NCBI GenBank assembly: GCA_017405675.1
Contig: JAFRAB010000032.1
Span: 1 to 64,000, forward strand
DNA from: Erysipelotrichaceae bacterium
GTDB lineage: Bacteria > Bacillota_I > Bacilli_A > Erysipelotrichales > Erysipelotrichaceae
Length of the DNA: 64,000 nucleotides
Direction: 5' to 3'
A program made the position numbers and the translations under genes. Each line of letters opens with the position of its first letter. Position 1 is the first letter of the stretch. Under the pieces are notes generated by a model. The model did not search any database. It saw only the letters and a program-made list of their open reading frames with translations, and was not told the DNA's origin. Shown here piece by piece: positions 35,398 to 44,303 of the stretch.

Positions 35398-36803
35398 TAA
35401 AATTCCATTCCGTAATATACGCCGAATATCTTCAGTGCATCCTCATAACATGGGGCACCGCGGTATTCACATGTAGAGTAAATATTACGTCCTAAAGTAT
35501 AGTATATTCTGCCGACATTACTGTACATGCGTACGGCTTCCTTTATGCCGACATTACCAAATCTAATAACTTCAATATGCAGATGCGGACCGCTTGTACT
35601 GCCGGAGTTGCCAGTTAAGCCGATTACCTCACGGCCCTGATGTACAACGTCACCGACATTTACGTAGATCTCACTTAAGTGAGCATTAATGATGAAATAT
35701 GATGTACCATTGATTTCAATCATGTAGACAATATAGTTACCGAAGCCGCCATTGCAGTTGTTGCCGAGATAGCCCCAGCCACAGCCGCCTCTGGTAGCGA
35801 CAACATATCCGTTTGCGACAGCGTACAGATATGTTCCAACACTGGTAGCCATATCTGCTGCCGGGTGGAAACCACTGGATGGAGATCCAGGAGCATAATA
35901 TGGACAGCTAGATGAGATCCAGGCATGAGCAACCGGACGGATAAAACCTTCACTTGGATAATATCCGCTTAAGGCATCATCAATGTTTTCAATCTTATTT
36001 CTCAAATCATCCAGACTGATCCGCAGATTGTCTCTTACCCTGTTGAGTTCTGCTTCCTTACGACGGAACTCTGCCAGCAGTTCTTCAGCCCGCCGCTTTA
36101 AGGTATACAGGTCTGTCTTATAGGATTCAAGGTCTGCTCTCTTCTTAGCCCGCTCATCCTTCTGATTCTGGAGTTCCCGCTTATCAGCTTCCAGAAGTTC
36201 TTTTTCGGCTTCCATCTCACGGATCTTGCTGACATCATAATCAGTAAACTCGTTAATGGCACTTACTCTTCTTAGCAGGTCCACAAAGTTATTGGCACCC
36301 ATGATAAAACCGATATAACTGTTCAGAGAAACACGGGCCTGCAGGGCAACCATTCTTTCCTTGATACCGTCATTCAGTTCTTCAATTTTCTTTTCTCTCT
36401 CTATGATTTCCAGAGTAATCTGGTTGATATTCTCTTCAATGGTCTTTATCTGTATTTCCAGACCTCTGATCTGATTTTCAACACTGGAAATGGTGTTGTT
36501 TATCTCATTGATCTTACGTCCCTGATTAATAATATCATCCCTTATATTGTTCATCTGAGCAGTAAGTGAATTGATTTCACTCTGAACCCGGTCAGCCTGA
36601 CTCTGAACATATTTTCTGAATCTTGCGCATAACCGCGTTGTTGCCTCATCAAGGCCTCTTGTTACACAGAGTTCATTGTAATAATCTTCGTTTGAAGCAA
36701 AATCATCGTCAGCTCTGTAAACAAACTTATCCTGATTTCTGACAAAGCAAAAACAGCCCAGAATGCAGTTTATGGATATTAAGACCGCCAAAAGCTTTTT
36801 CAC
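35397..36803 (-). CDS. EnvC-like coiled-coil M23 peptidase
   Basis: 468 residues: a signal peptide (about 1-20), a long coiled coil (about 55-285, heptad-rich, QADRVQSEINSLTAQMNNIRD...), and a C-terminal M23 domain with the zinc ligands H-P-A-A-D (about 325) and HLHIE, plus INAHLSE. The layout matches cell-division hydrolases such as EnvC and PcsB, which are activated by FtsEX. The gene directly follows ftsX, so FtsEX control is very likely. The M23 metal residues are all present, so it should be enzymatically active. Confidence 0.9.
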   Translation of the reverse strand: MKKLLAVLISINCILGCFCFVRNQDKFVYRADDDFASNEDYYNELCVTRGLDEATTRLCARFRKYVQSQADRVQSEINSLTAQMNNIRDDIINQGRKINEINNTISSVENQIRGLEIQIKTIEENINQITLEIIEREKKIEELNDGIKERMVALQARVSLNSYIGFIMGANNFVDLLRRVSAINEFTDYDVSKIREMEAEKELLEADKRELQNQKDERAKKRADLESYKTDLYTLKRRAEELLAEFRRKEAELNRVRDNLRISLDDLRNKIENIDDALSGYYPSEGFIRPVAHAWISSSCPYYAPGSPSSGFHPAADMATSVGTYLYAVANGYVVATRGGCGWGYLGNNCNGGFGNYIVYMIEINGTSYFIINAHLSEIYVNVGDVVHQGREVIGLTGNSGSTSGPHLHIEVIRFGNVGIKEAVRMYSNVGRIYYTLGRNIYSTCEYRGAPCYEDALKIFGVYYGMEF

Positions 36804-36804
36804 G

Positions 36805-37701
36805 TTATCTCCTCCATCTTAAGTGTTTGTTTACTGACAGGAATGAACCGATCAGACCAACGATAATACCTACTGCTACTAGGAAAGCTGATACATAGTA
36901 AGCAAAAGGATTTACCGGCTGTAAAGCCAGCATACCTGAAACCAGCTGTCCGCCAACAGCTTCATAAACATACTTATATCCGAAAATCGTTGCCAAAACA
37001 GGTAAAACCGAACCCATGATGCCAATGAAAATACCTTCAATGACAAATGGCTGACGGATGTAGGAGTTGCTGGCTCCAACCTGTCTCATAATGCTGATTT
37101 CCAGTCTTCTGTTGAAAATTGTCTGGTTAATGGTGTTCTGAATAAGGAAGATGGCTACCAGTGTCAGAGCTGCAACCAGAACATAGCCGCCCTGTCTGAC
37201 GCCATTTAAAATTTTGAGGAATTCTTCCGTGCTGATACCGCCGAAATTGACCTCCATCAGTCCATCGATCTTTTCAAGTCTGGCAGCTACATCTGAAATA
37301 ATGTAACCTTCCTTCAGTGAAACGATAAAGGCTCTGTGCAGAGGATTATCTTCACGGTATATTTCAAACAGTTTTCCTTCCTCGCCAAAAGAAGTAATAA
37401 GCTTATCGAGCTCGGTATCTTTATTGGAGAACTCAGCACGGGAAACTCCTTCAACATTTTCTATCTTTCTTGTAAGTGCAGGAATTTCATCATCTTCAAT
37501 GCTCTCTTCAACAGTTACGAAAATCTTGATTTCACCTTCAATACTTCTGGTGATCTGTGATACGTTACCGATGATCAACGTCAAAAGGCTCACCAGTACC
37601 AGTGTTACGGTAACAGCGGTAATACTGTTGAGTGAGCTGGAAAAATGTCTGAATATTCCCTGGAACGCTTCCTTGAAATGTCTTCCTATAAGTCTAAACA
37701 T
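36805..37701 (-). CDS. ftsX: Cell division protein FtsX
   Basis: 298 residues with an N-terminal membrane segment, a large outside loop (about 55-170) and three further membrane segments in the C-terminal FtsX/MacB permease domain (RRLEISIMRQVGASNSYIRQPFVIEG). FtsX carries the signal from FtsE across the membrane to a wall hydrolase. It overlaps ftsE by 8 bases and is followed one base later by the M23 hydrolase gene. Confidence 0.95.
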   Translation of the reverse strand: MFRLIGRHFKEAFQGIFRHFSSSLNSITAVTVTLVLVSLLTLIIGNVSQITRSIEGEIKIFVTVEESIEDDEIPALTRKIENVEGVSRAEFSNKDTELDKLITSFGEEGKLFEIYREDNPLHRAFIVSLKEGYIISDVAARLEKIDGLMEVNFGGISTEEFLKILNGVRQGGYVLVAALTLVAIFLIQNTINQTIFNRRLEISIMRQVGASNSYIRQPFVIEGIFIGIMGSVLPVLATIFGYKYVYEAVGGQLVSGMLALQPVNPFAYYVSAFLVAVGIIVGLIGSFLSVNKHLRWRR

Positions 37702-38383
37702 GAGCTATATAGCCTCCTTCTCTGCTGTCAGAGACTACGTGACCATATTCAAACTTAATGGTACGTTTGCGGTATTTGTTTACGAGGTTAATATCATGAG
37801 TAACCATGATTACTGTTGTACCTGATTCCTGATTGATTTTCTCAAGCAGTTCAACAATTTCATTTGAACGCTCAGGGTCCAGGTTTCCTGTTGGCTCGTC
37901 TGCTATAAGAAGCTGCGGATGGTTAGCGATGGCACGTCCGATTGTAACACGCTGCTGCTGTCCGCCTGAAAGCTCGCTTGGAAAACTTTTAGCCTTGTCT
38001 TCCAGGTCAATGATTTCAAGTACTTCTCTTACTCTCTGTCTGATTTCTTTTCTTGGTTTATTTATAACTTCCAGGGCAAAAGCGATATTCTCAAAAACCG
38101 TCTTTGATTCAATGAGACGGTAGTCCTGGAATACAACCCCGATATTTCTTCTGTATTTTGGAACCTTGGAGAATCTCAGCTTGCCGACATTAACTCCATT
38201 TACCTCTACTATACCTTTGGTAGGAATCAGTTCCCCGTCAAGCAACTTAATGAAAGTGCTCTTGCCGGATCCTGTTTCACCAATGACATATACGAATTCT
38301 CCATCCTTAATATCAATAGTGATGTCGTTCAGGGCATTTACACCATTTTTATATGATTTAGAAACATTCTGTAAATGTACCAT
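37694..38383 (-). CDS. ftsE: Cell division ATP-binding protein FtsE
   Basis: 229 residues. Walker A GETGSGKST, signature LSGGQQQR, Walker B LLIADEPTGNLD, H-loop VTHD. It is the ATPase partner of FtsX and drives septal wall hydrolysis. It opens the run ftsE-ftsX-M23-ctp-uvrB-maf. An extended -10 promoter is at 38413-38421, and TAGGAGG precedes the ATG. Confidence 0.96.
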   Translation of the reverse strand: MVHLQNVSKSYKNGVNALNDITIDIKDGEFVYVIGETGSGKSTFIKLLDGELIPTKGIVEVNGVNVGKLRFSKVPKYRRNIGVVFQDYRLIESKTVFENIAFALEVINKPRKEIRQRVREVLEIIDLEDKAKSFPSELSGGQQQRVTIGRAIANHPQLLIADEPTGNLDPERSNEIVELLEKINQESGTTVIMVTHDINLVNKYRKRTIKFEYGHVVSDSREGGYIAHV

Positions 38384-38412
38384 AAAAACCTCCTAAAATA
38401 GGATACCAAGAT

Positions 38413-38421
38413 ATTATAACA
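38413..38421 (-). promoter_or_regulatory. Promoter (extended -10) of the ftsE operon
   Basis: TGTTATAAT on the minus strand, 30 bases upstream of the ftsE start; the -35 is poor. Confidence 0.5.
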
Positions 38422-38438
38422 CAATAAACTTACATAGA

Positions 38439-39284
38439 CTATACTCTGTATTCGTATGTAAATCCTTCGCCTTTGATTTCCTTAGCATCAGAAACTATTA
38501 CAAAGGCATAAGGGTCTGTTTTCTCAACAAAGTGAGAAAGGTTCATATATTGGCTCTTGGAAACAACCGTCAGTATAATATCTCTTTCCTGATCAGTATA
38601 ACCGCCTTTCCCCTGAAGGATAGTCGTACCTCTGAAAAGATCTATATGGATATAATCGCATATTTCTTTCTTCTTATTCGTAATTATGTAGAGAGCAACA
38701 GCTTCATTAGTCTTAGGAACCATTACCTTATTGATTGCCCATGAAGAAGCATAAATATATACAATACCCATCAGCACTTCCTGTAAGCCAAAGACAATAA
38801 CACCAAGCAGTGTGATAACACCGTCAGTAATCATTACAGCTGTTGACACTGGAATATTAAGATATTTATTAGCTGTCAGGGCAATAATATCTGTTCCACC
38901 CGTAGAGGCATTGTGCCTGAAAGCAATTCCAATACCTGCCCCCGCAATAAGGCCCCCAAAAATGCAGGACATCAGCATGTCAATTTCAAGCTTAACAGGT
39001 AAGCGGACCAGGATTTCCAGAAAAAACGGATAAACAAAACTGCTTAGAGCTGTCTTGATCGCAAAGTCCTTTCCCAGAACAAAAGCACCTACAATAAACA
39101 GGCCAATGACCAGAATATCGATCATCAGCGTAGTGCTGATGTTCCACAGTTCCCGGGTAATTATTGATATACCTGCTACCCCTCCTGAAAGAATATCATA
39201 AGGTAAGACAAAATACGCTACCGAAACTGCCAACAGAAAATTACCAAATAAGACACCTATCATATCCAAAACTCTCTTTTTCAT
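38439..39284 (-). CDS. YitT-family membrane protein
   Basis: 281 residues: five or six hydrophobic segments with the YitT (DUF161) pattern (LPYDILSGGVAGISII; FRHNASTGGTDIIAL) and a C-terminal soluble DUF2179 domain (IDLFRGTTILQGKGGYT). The family is common in Bacillota; function is not settled, with transport or small-molecule roles proposed. Followed 55 bases later by the ftsE operon; separated from the lipoprotein gene upstream by a terminator. Confidence 0.9.
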   Translation of the reverse strand: MKKRVLDMIGVLFGNFLLAVSVAYFVLPYDILSGGVAGISIITRELWNISTTLMIDILVIGLFIVGAFVLGKDFAIKTALSSFVYPFFLEILVRLPVKLEIDMLMSCIFGGLIAGAGIGIAFRHNASTGGTDIIALTANKYLNIPVSTAVMITDGVITLLGVIVFGLQEVLMGIVYIYASSWAINKVMVPKTNEAVALYIITNKKKEICDYIHIDLFRGTTILQGKGGYTDQERDIILTVVSKSQYMNLSHFVEKTDPYAFVIVSDAKEIKGEGFTYEYRV

Positions 39285-39336
39285 GAATTACCCCTACCCT
39301 AAGTATTATAATAACAAATTTTAAATATACTCTTGT

Positions 39337-39363
39337 ATAAAAAAGGAACAATACTGTTCCTTT
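39337..39363 (-). terminator. Terminator after the lemA/DUF2207/lipoprotein unit
   Basis: AAGGAACA/TGTTCCTT stem, 4-base loop, TTTTTTAT on the minus strand, directly after the small lipoprotein stop. Confidence 0.8.
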
Positions 39364-39490
39364 ACCATGAATTTTCCGTACTTTCAAGCTTGCGTCCTAC
39401 ACCATAAGCTGCTGCTGCAGTACCTGACTTATCAGTACAGCCTGTTAACAGTATGGCTAAGACTGTCAATACAGCGATGATCTTCTTCAT
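39362..39490 (-). CDS. Small lipoprotein of 42 residues
   Basis: Starts with ATG at 39490, directly after the TAA of the DUF2207 gene. It reads MKKIIAVLTVLAILLTGCTD and continues to STENSW. The lipobox LLTGC places the lipid-bearing cysteine at residue 18, leaving a mature peptide of 25 residues. Its ribosome binding site (AGGAGG) lies within the Gly/Trp codons that end the upstream gene, so the two are translationally linked. A terminator overlaps its stop. Function unknown; it was probably missed before because of its size. Confidence 0.7.
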   Translation of the reverse strand: MKKIIAVLTVLAILLTGCTDKSGTAAAAYGVGRKLESTENSW

Positions 39491-41401
39491 TTACCATCCA
39501 CCTCCTGATGAACCGCCAAATCCGCCTCCGGAGAAGCCTCCGGAAGAACTGCCACCACCGCCAAAACTTGCTCCACCAGATGAACTCTCTGATGGCGGAG
39601 GTGTAGTAAGATCTCTCTCCATAACCTGCATGTGACTCTGTAATGAGTTGGTCATGTAATATGGAGATCTGTTATCGTAAGTAACATACCAGTCGCATGG
39701 CTGAATCGTCAGATTCCTGAAATGTTCATTCCAGATATTAGTCAGACCCAGAGCATAAGCGAATGGCAGAATATCATAGAAATAATACGGATTTTCTTCG
39801 ACCAGTGCTTTCAGTCTGTCTTCTTCAGCAACAATGATGAAGTTTCTCAGACCTAATACCTGACCGAGAAGATCGTTACAGTATACTGTTCTCTTCTTCA
39901 TGAATATTGTTTCCACAATAATCAGGACATTCATCAGCATTACCATGATCACATAGATGGAGCTGACCTTCAGGCTTGCCACAATATAGATCATCAGCAT
40001 GCAAGGGATGAAGAACAGGACTGCACACAATGCAAACAGCAGCATCTTGGTATACCACTTATGCATGTATTTTCTGTTTTCCATATGTACCAGCAGAGCA
40101 GTCATTATAATCATTGGCACGGCTTCCACAAAGCATGCCAGCAGTGCACCGCCAACTTCATATCTGTAGTTGTAAACTGTCAGGAATGTCAGTGCTACAA
40201 CAGGCATGTATACAAACATGATTGCGATTATCTGCACGATCTCAGAACTCTCAGTATACAGTTTTCTCTCCTTATTCTGGAAGTACCGGTCTAAGGCTGT
40301 TTCCGTTTTCTGAATGGTTGTATAGAATGAGTTTTTCAGTTTCTTTATCTTTACTGACTCCCTGTTTTTGAACAGCTTGTCAAACATGATGCTTTCGTAT
40401 TCTCTGGCTGTTGTTTCCAGATCAGCTTTCTTTTCCAGGATCAGGCCTTCCTTTTCATCATCTCTGATGGTTATCAGACCGCGGCGTCCCCAGTCAAGGA
40501 TCAGTGATATGACATCCCCATCATTGGTAATGCCGTCTATGATGACGCCAACCTCAGCACTTGTCATGCCGGCCGGAGCATGGAATTCAACTGATTCCAC
40601 AACAGGATCATCCTTGCCAAACACATAGAACAGTATAGTCATGATGATGGTAAAGACTCCGGCAACCAATGTTCCGATAAGTCCGTATCTGTTTGGAGAA
40701 ACGAAATGGAAATAATTGTTGTCAAGTAACAGCTGTACGGTTATGGCATCACCAGGATGCATTGTCTCACTATATGAACCGCTGATCGTATTTCCGGTTA
40801 CTACCAGATTGAATGGTCCGGTAGAAGTACCGGTGACACCTTCCGGTGTATCAAACAGAAGTTTGTCCCTGTTAAAAGGCTTAGGCATGTCAATTGTGAA
40901 TTCGACAGCATGAATATCAGTGTTCCATTTACCGGAAATAATATTCATGAACAGCATCTGCAGTCCGTTAAGTTCCAGATCTCTCGTTACTATCTCATAC
41001 TGCACCTTATAGGTTTCAATATGTCCAACCGGTAATGTAACATTGGATGATCCCAACTTAATACGAATGTAGTTTGAATAAGATGTTATATCTTTGTTCT
41101 GCCCGGATAAAACCTTGACTTTTCTGACCGGGAAATCATAGCTCTTTCTGATGGTTTCTCCGTTCAGCTGCCAGGTCATGTTATATTTACGCGGAATGTC
41201 AAAGTATATGCCATGCAGGTCCCGACTGAACTGAACTGTTACAGTTTCGGTAACTAAAACAGATCCATCTTCGTGGACTTCCATTTCTACCTGATGTTTG
41301 TTTATATCGAATTTTTCCTTGGCTTCCGTGGCCGGAATGAGTGCAACAAGAAATCCCAGTGATATAAACAGTGCTAATACGATCTTAACTATTCTGCGCA
41401 T
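39491..41401 (-). CDS. DUF2207 membrane protein with glycine-rich tail
   Basis: 636 residues: signal peptide (about 1-27), an outside beta domain typical of DUF2207 (HQVEMEVHEDGSVLVTETVTVQFSRDLHGIYFDIPR), a membrane segment near 245, a cytoplasmic insert, further hydrophobic segments at about 415-500, and a Ser/Gly-rich end terminating in GGGW. Such proteins are usually encoded beside LemA, as here (2 bases after lemA). Role unknown; an envelope or stress function is suspected. Confidence 0.88.
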   Translation of the reverse strand: MRRIVKIVLALFISLGFLVALIPATEAKEKFDINKHQVEMEVHEDGSVLVTETVTVQFSRDLHGIYFDIPRKYNMTWQLNGETIRKSYDFPVRKVKVLSGQNKDITSYSNYIRIKLGSSNVTLPVGHIETYKVQYEIVTRDLELNGLQMLFMNIISGKWNTDIHAVEFTIDMPKPFNRDKLLFDTPEGVTGTSTGPFNLVVTGNTISGSYSETMHPGDAITVQLLLDNNYFHFVSPNRYGLIGTLVAGVFTIIMTILFYVFGKDDPVVESVEFHAPAGMTSAEVGVIIDGITNDGDVISLILDWGRRGLITIRDDEKEGLILEKKADLETTAREYESIMFDKLFKNRESVKIKKLKNSFYTTIQKTETALDRYFQNKERKLYTESSEIVQIIAIMFVYMPVVALTFLTVYNYRYEVGGALLACFVEAVPMIIMTALLVHMENRKYMHKWYTKMLLFALCAVLFFIPCMLMIYIVASLKVSSIYVIMVMLMNVLIIVETIFMKKRTVYCNDLLGQVLGLRNFIIVAEEDRLKALVEENPYYFYDILPFAYALGLTNIWNEHFRNLTIQPCDWYVTYDNRSPYYMTNSLQSHMQVMERDLTTPPPSESSSGGASFGGGGSSSGGFSGGGFGGSSGGGW

Positions 41402-41403
41402 TT

Positions 41404-41952
41404 TTAAAACTCAACTGTTACATTATCTCTCTGTCTGTCATCGCTTACTTCAAACAGCGGCTGTCTGACAAAGCCTTTGGCATTGGCAATCAGGCTGCTT
41501 GGGAAGCTCTGAATCTTGGTGTTGTACTGTCTGACAACACCGTTATAGTATTTACGTGAATTGGCAACATCGTTTTCAATGTCGTTCAGCTGCTTCTGCA
41601 GTAACAGGAAATTGTTGTCAGCCTTCAGTTCAGGATAGCTTTCGCTCAGAGCGAAAATGCTCTTGATAGCGCCTGACAGATTGTTTTCAGCTTCAATCTT
41701 ATCTGCATTGCTGGAGGCATTCTGAGCAGCATTTCTGGCTGCTATAACCTTTTCAAGTGTTTCAGTTTCATGCTTGGCATAGCCTTTTACAACATTAACC
41801 AGATTAGGAATGAGCTCTGCTCTTTTAACCAGGTATACATCCATGGTTGAGAAAGCTTCTTCAATCATATTCTGTAAACGAATAAAACCGTTAAATGTTG
41901 AAATATAGTATCCAACGCATAAAACAACTAAAATCAGTAAAACCCAGATCAT
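41404..41952 (-). CDS. lemA: LemA-family membrane protein
   Basis: 182 residues from ATG at 41952 (GGGAGG eight bases upstream). One N-terminal membrane segment, then the helical LemA domain: YLVKRAELIPNLVNVVKGYAKHE and AELSYPELKA-type SESYPELKADNNFLLLQKQLNDIEN. Function unclear across the family. It is the first gene of a unit with the DUF2207 protein and the small lipoprotein. Confidence 0.93.
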   Translation of the reverse strand: MIWVLLILVVLCVGYYISTFNGFIRLQNMIEEAFSTMDVYLVKRAELIPNLVNVVKGYAKHETETLEKVIAARNAAQNASSNADKIEAENNLSGAIKSIFALSESYPELKADNNFLLLQKQLNDIENDVANSRKYYNGVVRQYNTKIQSFPSSLIANAKGFVRQPLFEVSDDRQRDNVTVEF

Positions 41953-41980
41953 TGTTTTTTCCTCCCTGAATATCAAGAAA

Positions 41981-42009
41981 ATTATACCCCTTTTGGTTTA
42001 ATATATCAA
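41981..42009 (-). promoter_or_regulatory. Promoter of lemA
   Basis: TTGATA (42004-42009) and TATAAT (41981-41986) on the minus strand, 17-base spacer. The -35 overlaps the inverted repeat at 42007-42024, shared with the divergent epimerase promoter. Confidence 0.7.
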
Positions 42010-42033
42010 CTTGACGGCAAGTTGTTGTATAAT
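42007..42033 (+). promoter_or_regulatory. Inverted repeat and -10 of the divergent epimerase gene
   Basis: CAACTTG-ACGG-CAAGTTG (42007-42024) ends four bases before a plus-strand TATAAT (42028-42033). It also overlaps the lemA -35, so a protein bound here could control both directions. Confidence 0.5.
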
Positions 42034-42053
42034 TATGAAAGAGGAAAAATGCT

Positions 42054-43055
42054 ATGCCAACATCATATCTGGTAACAGGTGCAACCGGCCATCTTGGCTT
42101 CAATGTAATTAAAGCGCTCCACAACAGAGGCTGTAAAGTAAGAGGACTGGTTCTGCCTGACGATCCAAACATTGACCGCCTGGACGGTCTGGCGACGGTT
42201 TTTACCGGAGACATCAGAGACAAGAACACTCTTGACGAGTTTTTTGACTGTCCAAGTACAGACGACATCTGTGTAATTCATTGTGCCGCAATAACAACCT
42301 TCCAGCCGAAATTTAATCAGGAAATCTGGGATATCAATGTAGTTGGTACCAGCAATATCCTTGACATGTGCAAGGTATTTCATGTTAAAAAACTGGTTTA
42401 TGTTTCATCCATAGCAGCCGTTCCTTCCCTGCCGGAAAATGAACTGACCCGCGAGATCAGTGAATTCCGAACCGACCGGGTAAACGGATTCTACGGCAAG
42501 ACAAAAGCTGCTGCCACCTCTCTGGTTCTGGAAGCTGCAGGCAAAGGACTAAACGCCTCAGTCGTTCACCCTTCAGCTGTCATGGGACCTGACGATTACG
42601 GCTGTACACACCTTACCCAGGCTGTACAGGATTATCTGCATGGACAGCTGCCTGTAACAACAAAGGGCGGACTGGACATCGTAGATGTAAGGGATGTTGC
42701 TGAAGGCATTATAAGCTGTCTGGAAAACGGACGTCAGGGTGAATGTTATTTCCTGACCAATAAGTATTATAAAGTAAGGGAAATCCTGAAAATCGTTCAT
42801 TTCCTGTCCGGCACCAATGAAGTATATCTTTCCGTCCCGGGCTGGATGACTTCAGTTTCTACTCCTGTTTTCGGAGTATATTACCGAATCAGAAAACAGA
42901 GATCACTGCTTAATTCAAATATTGTAAAAGCCCTGCAGCGCAACTCCAACTTCTCACATGAAAAAGCGCGGAAAGAACTTGGTTATACAACTCGAAGCAT
43001 ATCAGAAACAGTAGTTGATACAATTGATTTCCTGAGAAAAGAAGGAAGAATATAA
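42054..43055 (+). CDS. NAD-dependent epimerase/dehydratase (extended SDR)
   Basis: 333 residues: Rossmann NAD(P) motif TGATGHLGFNVIKAL at the N-terminus, then DIRD, HCAAITTFQPKFNQEIWDINVVGT, an active-site YGKTKA (Tyr-xxx-Lys) and NGRQGECYFL later. The family acts on nucleotide sugars, steroids or dihydroflavonols; the substrate here is unknown. It stands alone between a divergent lemA promoter and its own terminator. Confidence 0.88.
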   Translation: MPTSYLVTGATGHLGFNVIKALHNRGCKVRGLVLPDDPNIDRLDGLATVFTGDIRDKNTLDEFFDCPSTDDICVIHCAAITTFQPKFNQEIWDINVVGTSNILDMCKVFHVKKLVYVSSIAAVPSLPENELTREISEFRTDRVNGFYGKTKAAATSLVLEAAGKGLNASVVHPSAVMGPDDYGCTHLTQAVQDYLHGQLPVTTKGGLDIVDVRDVAEGIISCLENGRQGECYFLTNKYYKVREILKIVHFLSGTNEVYLSVPGWMTSVSTPVFGVYYRIRKQRSLLNSNIVKALQRNSNFSHEKARKELGYTTRSISETVVDTIDFLRKEGRI

Positions 43056-43082
43056 AAATACCGGTTTAGCCGGTATTTTTTA
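43056..43082 (+). terminator. Terminator after epimerase gene
   Basis: AAATACCGG/CCGGTATTT stem with a short loop and T run; likely also used from the opposite side by the DUF4428 gene. Confidence 0.8.
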
Positions 43083-43101
43083 GTGTTTTTGAAATATGTT
43101 C

Positions 43102-43878
43102 CTAGAATTTATAGTGATTCTTTCTAGGGTCCCTTTCAAGATAATAATCATATGTACGTGAATACTTTCTGGTATCTGAATAATAAGTATTCTTGTTATA
43201 TGTTCTCTTTGGAGCATTCAGTCTGTTGGTATAGTATTCTACAGCCTCATCAATGAGATCAGTTTCCTTATTTCTGATCAGATCAAGGATCTCACAGATT
43301 TCCTGTGAAATCAGATAGCATTCTTCATATTCATCATTATCATAACCGTCTACTGAAGATCCGTTGATCTTCATTGACATAGAATTGAAGAATGAAGCGT
43401 TAACGGTAATATACACATAGAAGTTATAGCTGTATTCATATCTCTTTGGATCATAGCTGACTTCCTTACCTTCTTCGTCCTTCTTCTTTATTTCTGTTCT
43501 GTTTTCCTTGATATCCAGATCACAGTTAACGATCTGATCAAAGTTCAGAATGTCAGGATTTGTATTTCGCCAGTTGCCGCTGTTGCTGACGATAAGCTGC
43601 TGCTTTTCCATATCAATGTAAAGCTTGGCATTCTTACCGCCAATTGCATATGAAACATCAAAGGCCTTTACCTTTTCGGCATTTTCTTCACGATATGCCA
43701 GATGGTCTCTGATGTCATCAACAGTCAGATGTTTAACGCCCGATAGATAAGGTGAAAGCTTATTTGCACAATCCTTGCACAGTCTGCCGTTTTCAAGTTT
43801 TGTTCCACCAAAAATATTAGTCTGTTTACCGCAGATATCACAGTTTTTTCTCTCAAAAAGATTTCCTAAAACTCCCAT
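43102..43878 (-). CDS. DUF4428-like protein with N-terminal zinc ribbon
   Basis: 258 residues. The N-terminus has two CxxC pairs (NCDICGKQTNIFGGTKLENGRLCKDCANKL), the DUF4428 zinc-binding pattern. A beta-rich middle domain and an Arg/Tyr-rich tail (YSDTRKYSRTYDYYLERD) follow. No membrane segment. Function unknown. Monocistronic, convergent with the epimerase gene. Confidence 0.75.
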   Translation of the reverse strand: MGVLGNLFERKNCDICGKQTNIFGGTKLENGRLCKDCANKLSPYLSGVKHLTVDDIRDHLAYREENAEKVKAFDVSYAIGGKNAKLYIDMEKQQLIVSNSGNWRNTNPDILNFDQIVNCDLDIKENRTEIKKKDEEGKEVSYDPKRYEYSYNFYVYITVNASFFNSMSMKINGSSVDGYDNDEYEECYLISQEICEILDLIRNKETDLIDEAVEYYTNRLNAPKRTYNKNTYYSDTRKYSRTYDYYLERDPRKNHYKF

Positions 43879-43980
43879 ATTATAACCTCCGCTTGTTCTT
43901 AAGGTAATTATATAATGTTTTCATTAACTATTCTAGTACTACCCACCCATACATAAAATGACAATAAATGATAATATAGT

Positions 43981-44009
43981 TTGAAATAGAAAAAGAGGTT
44001 TGTTATAAT
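43981..44009 (+). promoter_or_regulatory. Promoter of the secG-smpB-cyclophilin unit
   Basis: TTGAAA, 17-base spacer, TATAAT preceded by TGT (extended -10), 29 bases before the secG start. Confidence 0.8.
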
Positions 44010-44037
44010 AGACTAGCACCAGAAAGGAGCAATTTTT

Positions 44038-44265
44038 ATGTTAGATATTCTTATTATGATTGATTCCGTGGCTATTATCATGTTAACACTGCTGCAGAGC
44101 GGAAAATCTGCCGGTGTCAGCAGCGCCTTTACTGGCGGTAACGGCGGCTTAAATCTGTTTAAAGATATGAAGGAAAGAGGTCCTGAAAAGGTTATGTCAC
44201 TGGCAACTCTGATTGCCGGTATCCTGTTCTTTATACTGGTATTGCTGAAACTGATCATCAAATAA
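44038..44265 (+). CDS. secG: Preprotein translocase subunit SecG
   Basis: 75 residues, the normal SecG size: two hydrophobic segments (residues 3-20 and 53-74) around the conserved polar stretch LLQSGKSAGVSSAFTGGNGG. SecG stimulates SecYEG-mediated export. AAAGGAG precedes the ATG. In Bacillota secG often precedes rnr and smpB; here rnr is absent and smpB follows after 38 bases. Confidence 0.93.
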   Translation: MLDILIMIDSVAIIMLTLLQSGKSAGVSSAFTGGNGGLNLFKDMKERGPEKVMSLATLIAGILFFILVLLKLIIK

Positions 44266-44303
44266 GAAAGGCCACAAGGTCTTTTTTACTAACGGGACAT
44301 ATT

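Noticed and set aside
39491..39590. Gly/Ser-rich repeat as a mobile or CRISPR-like repeat
   Set aside because: It is the low-complexity C-terminal tail of the DUF2207 protein, common in that family.
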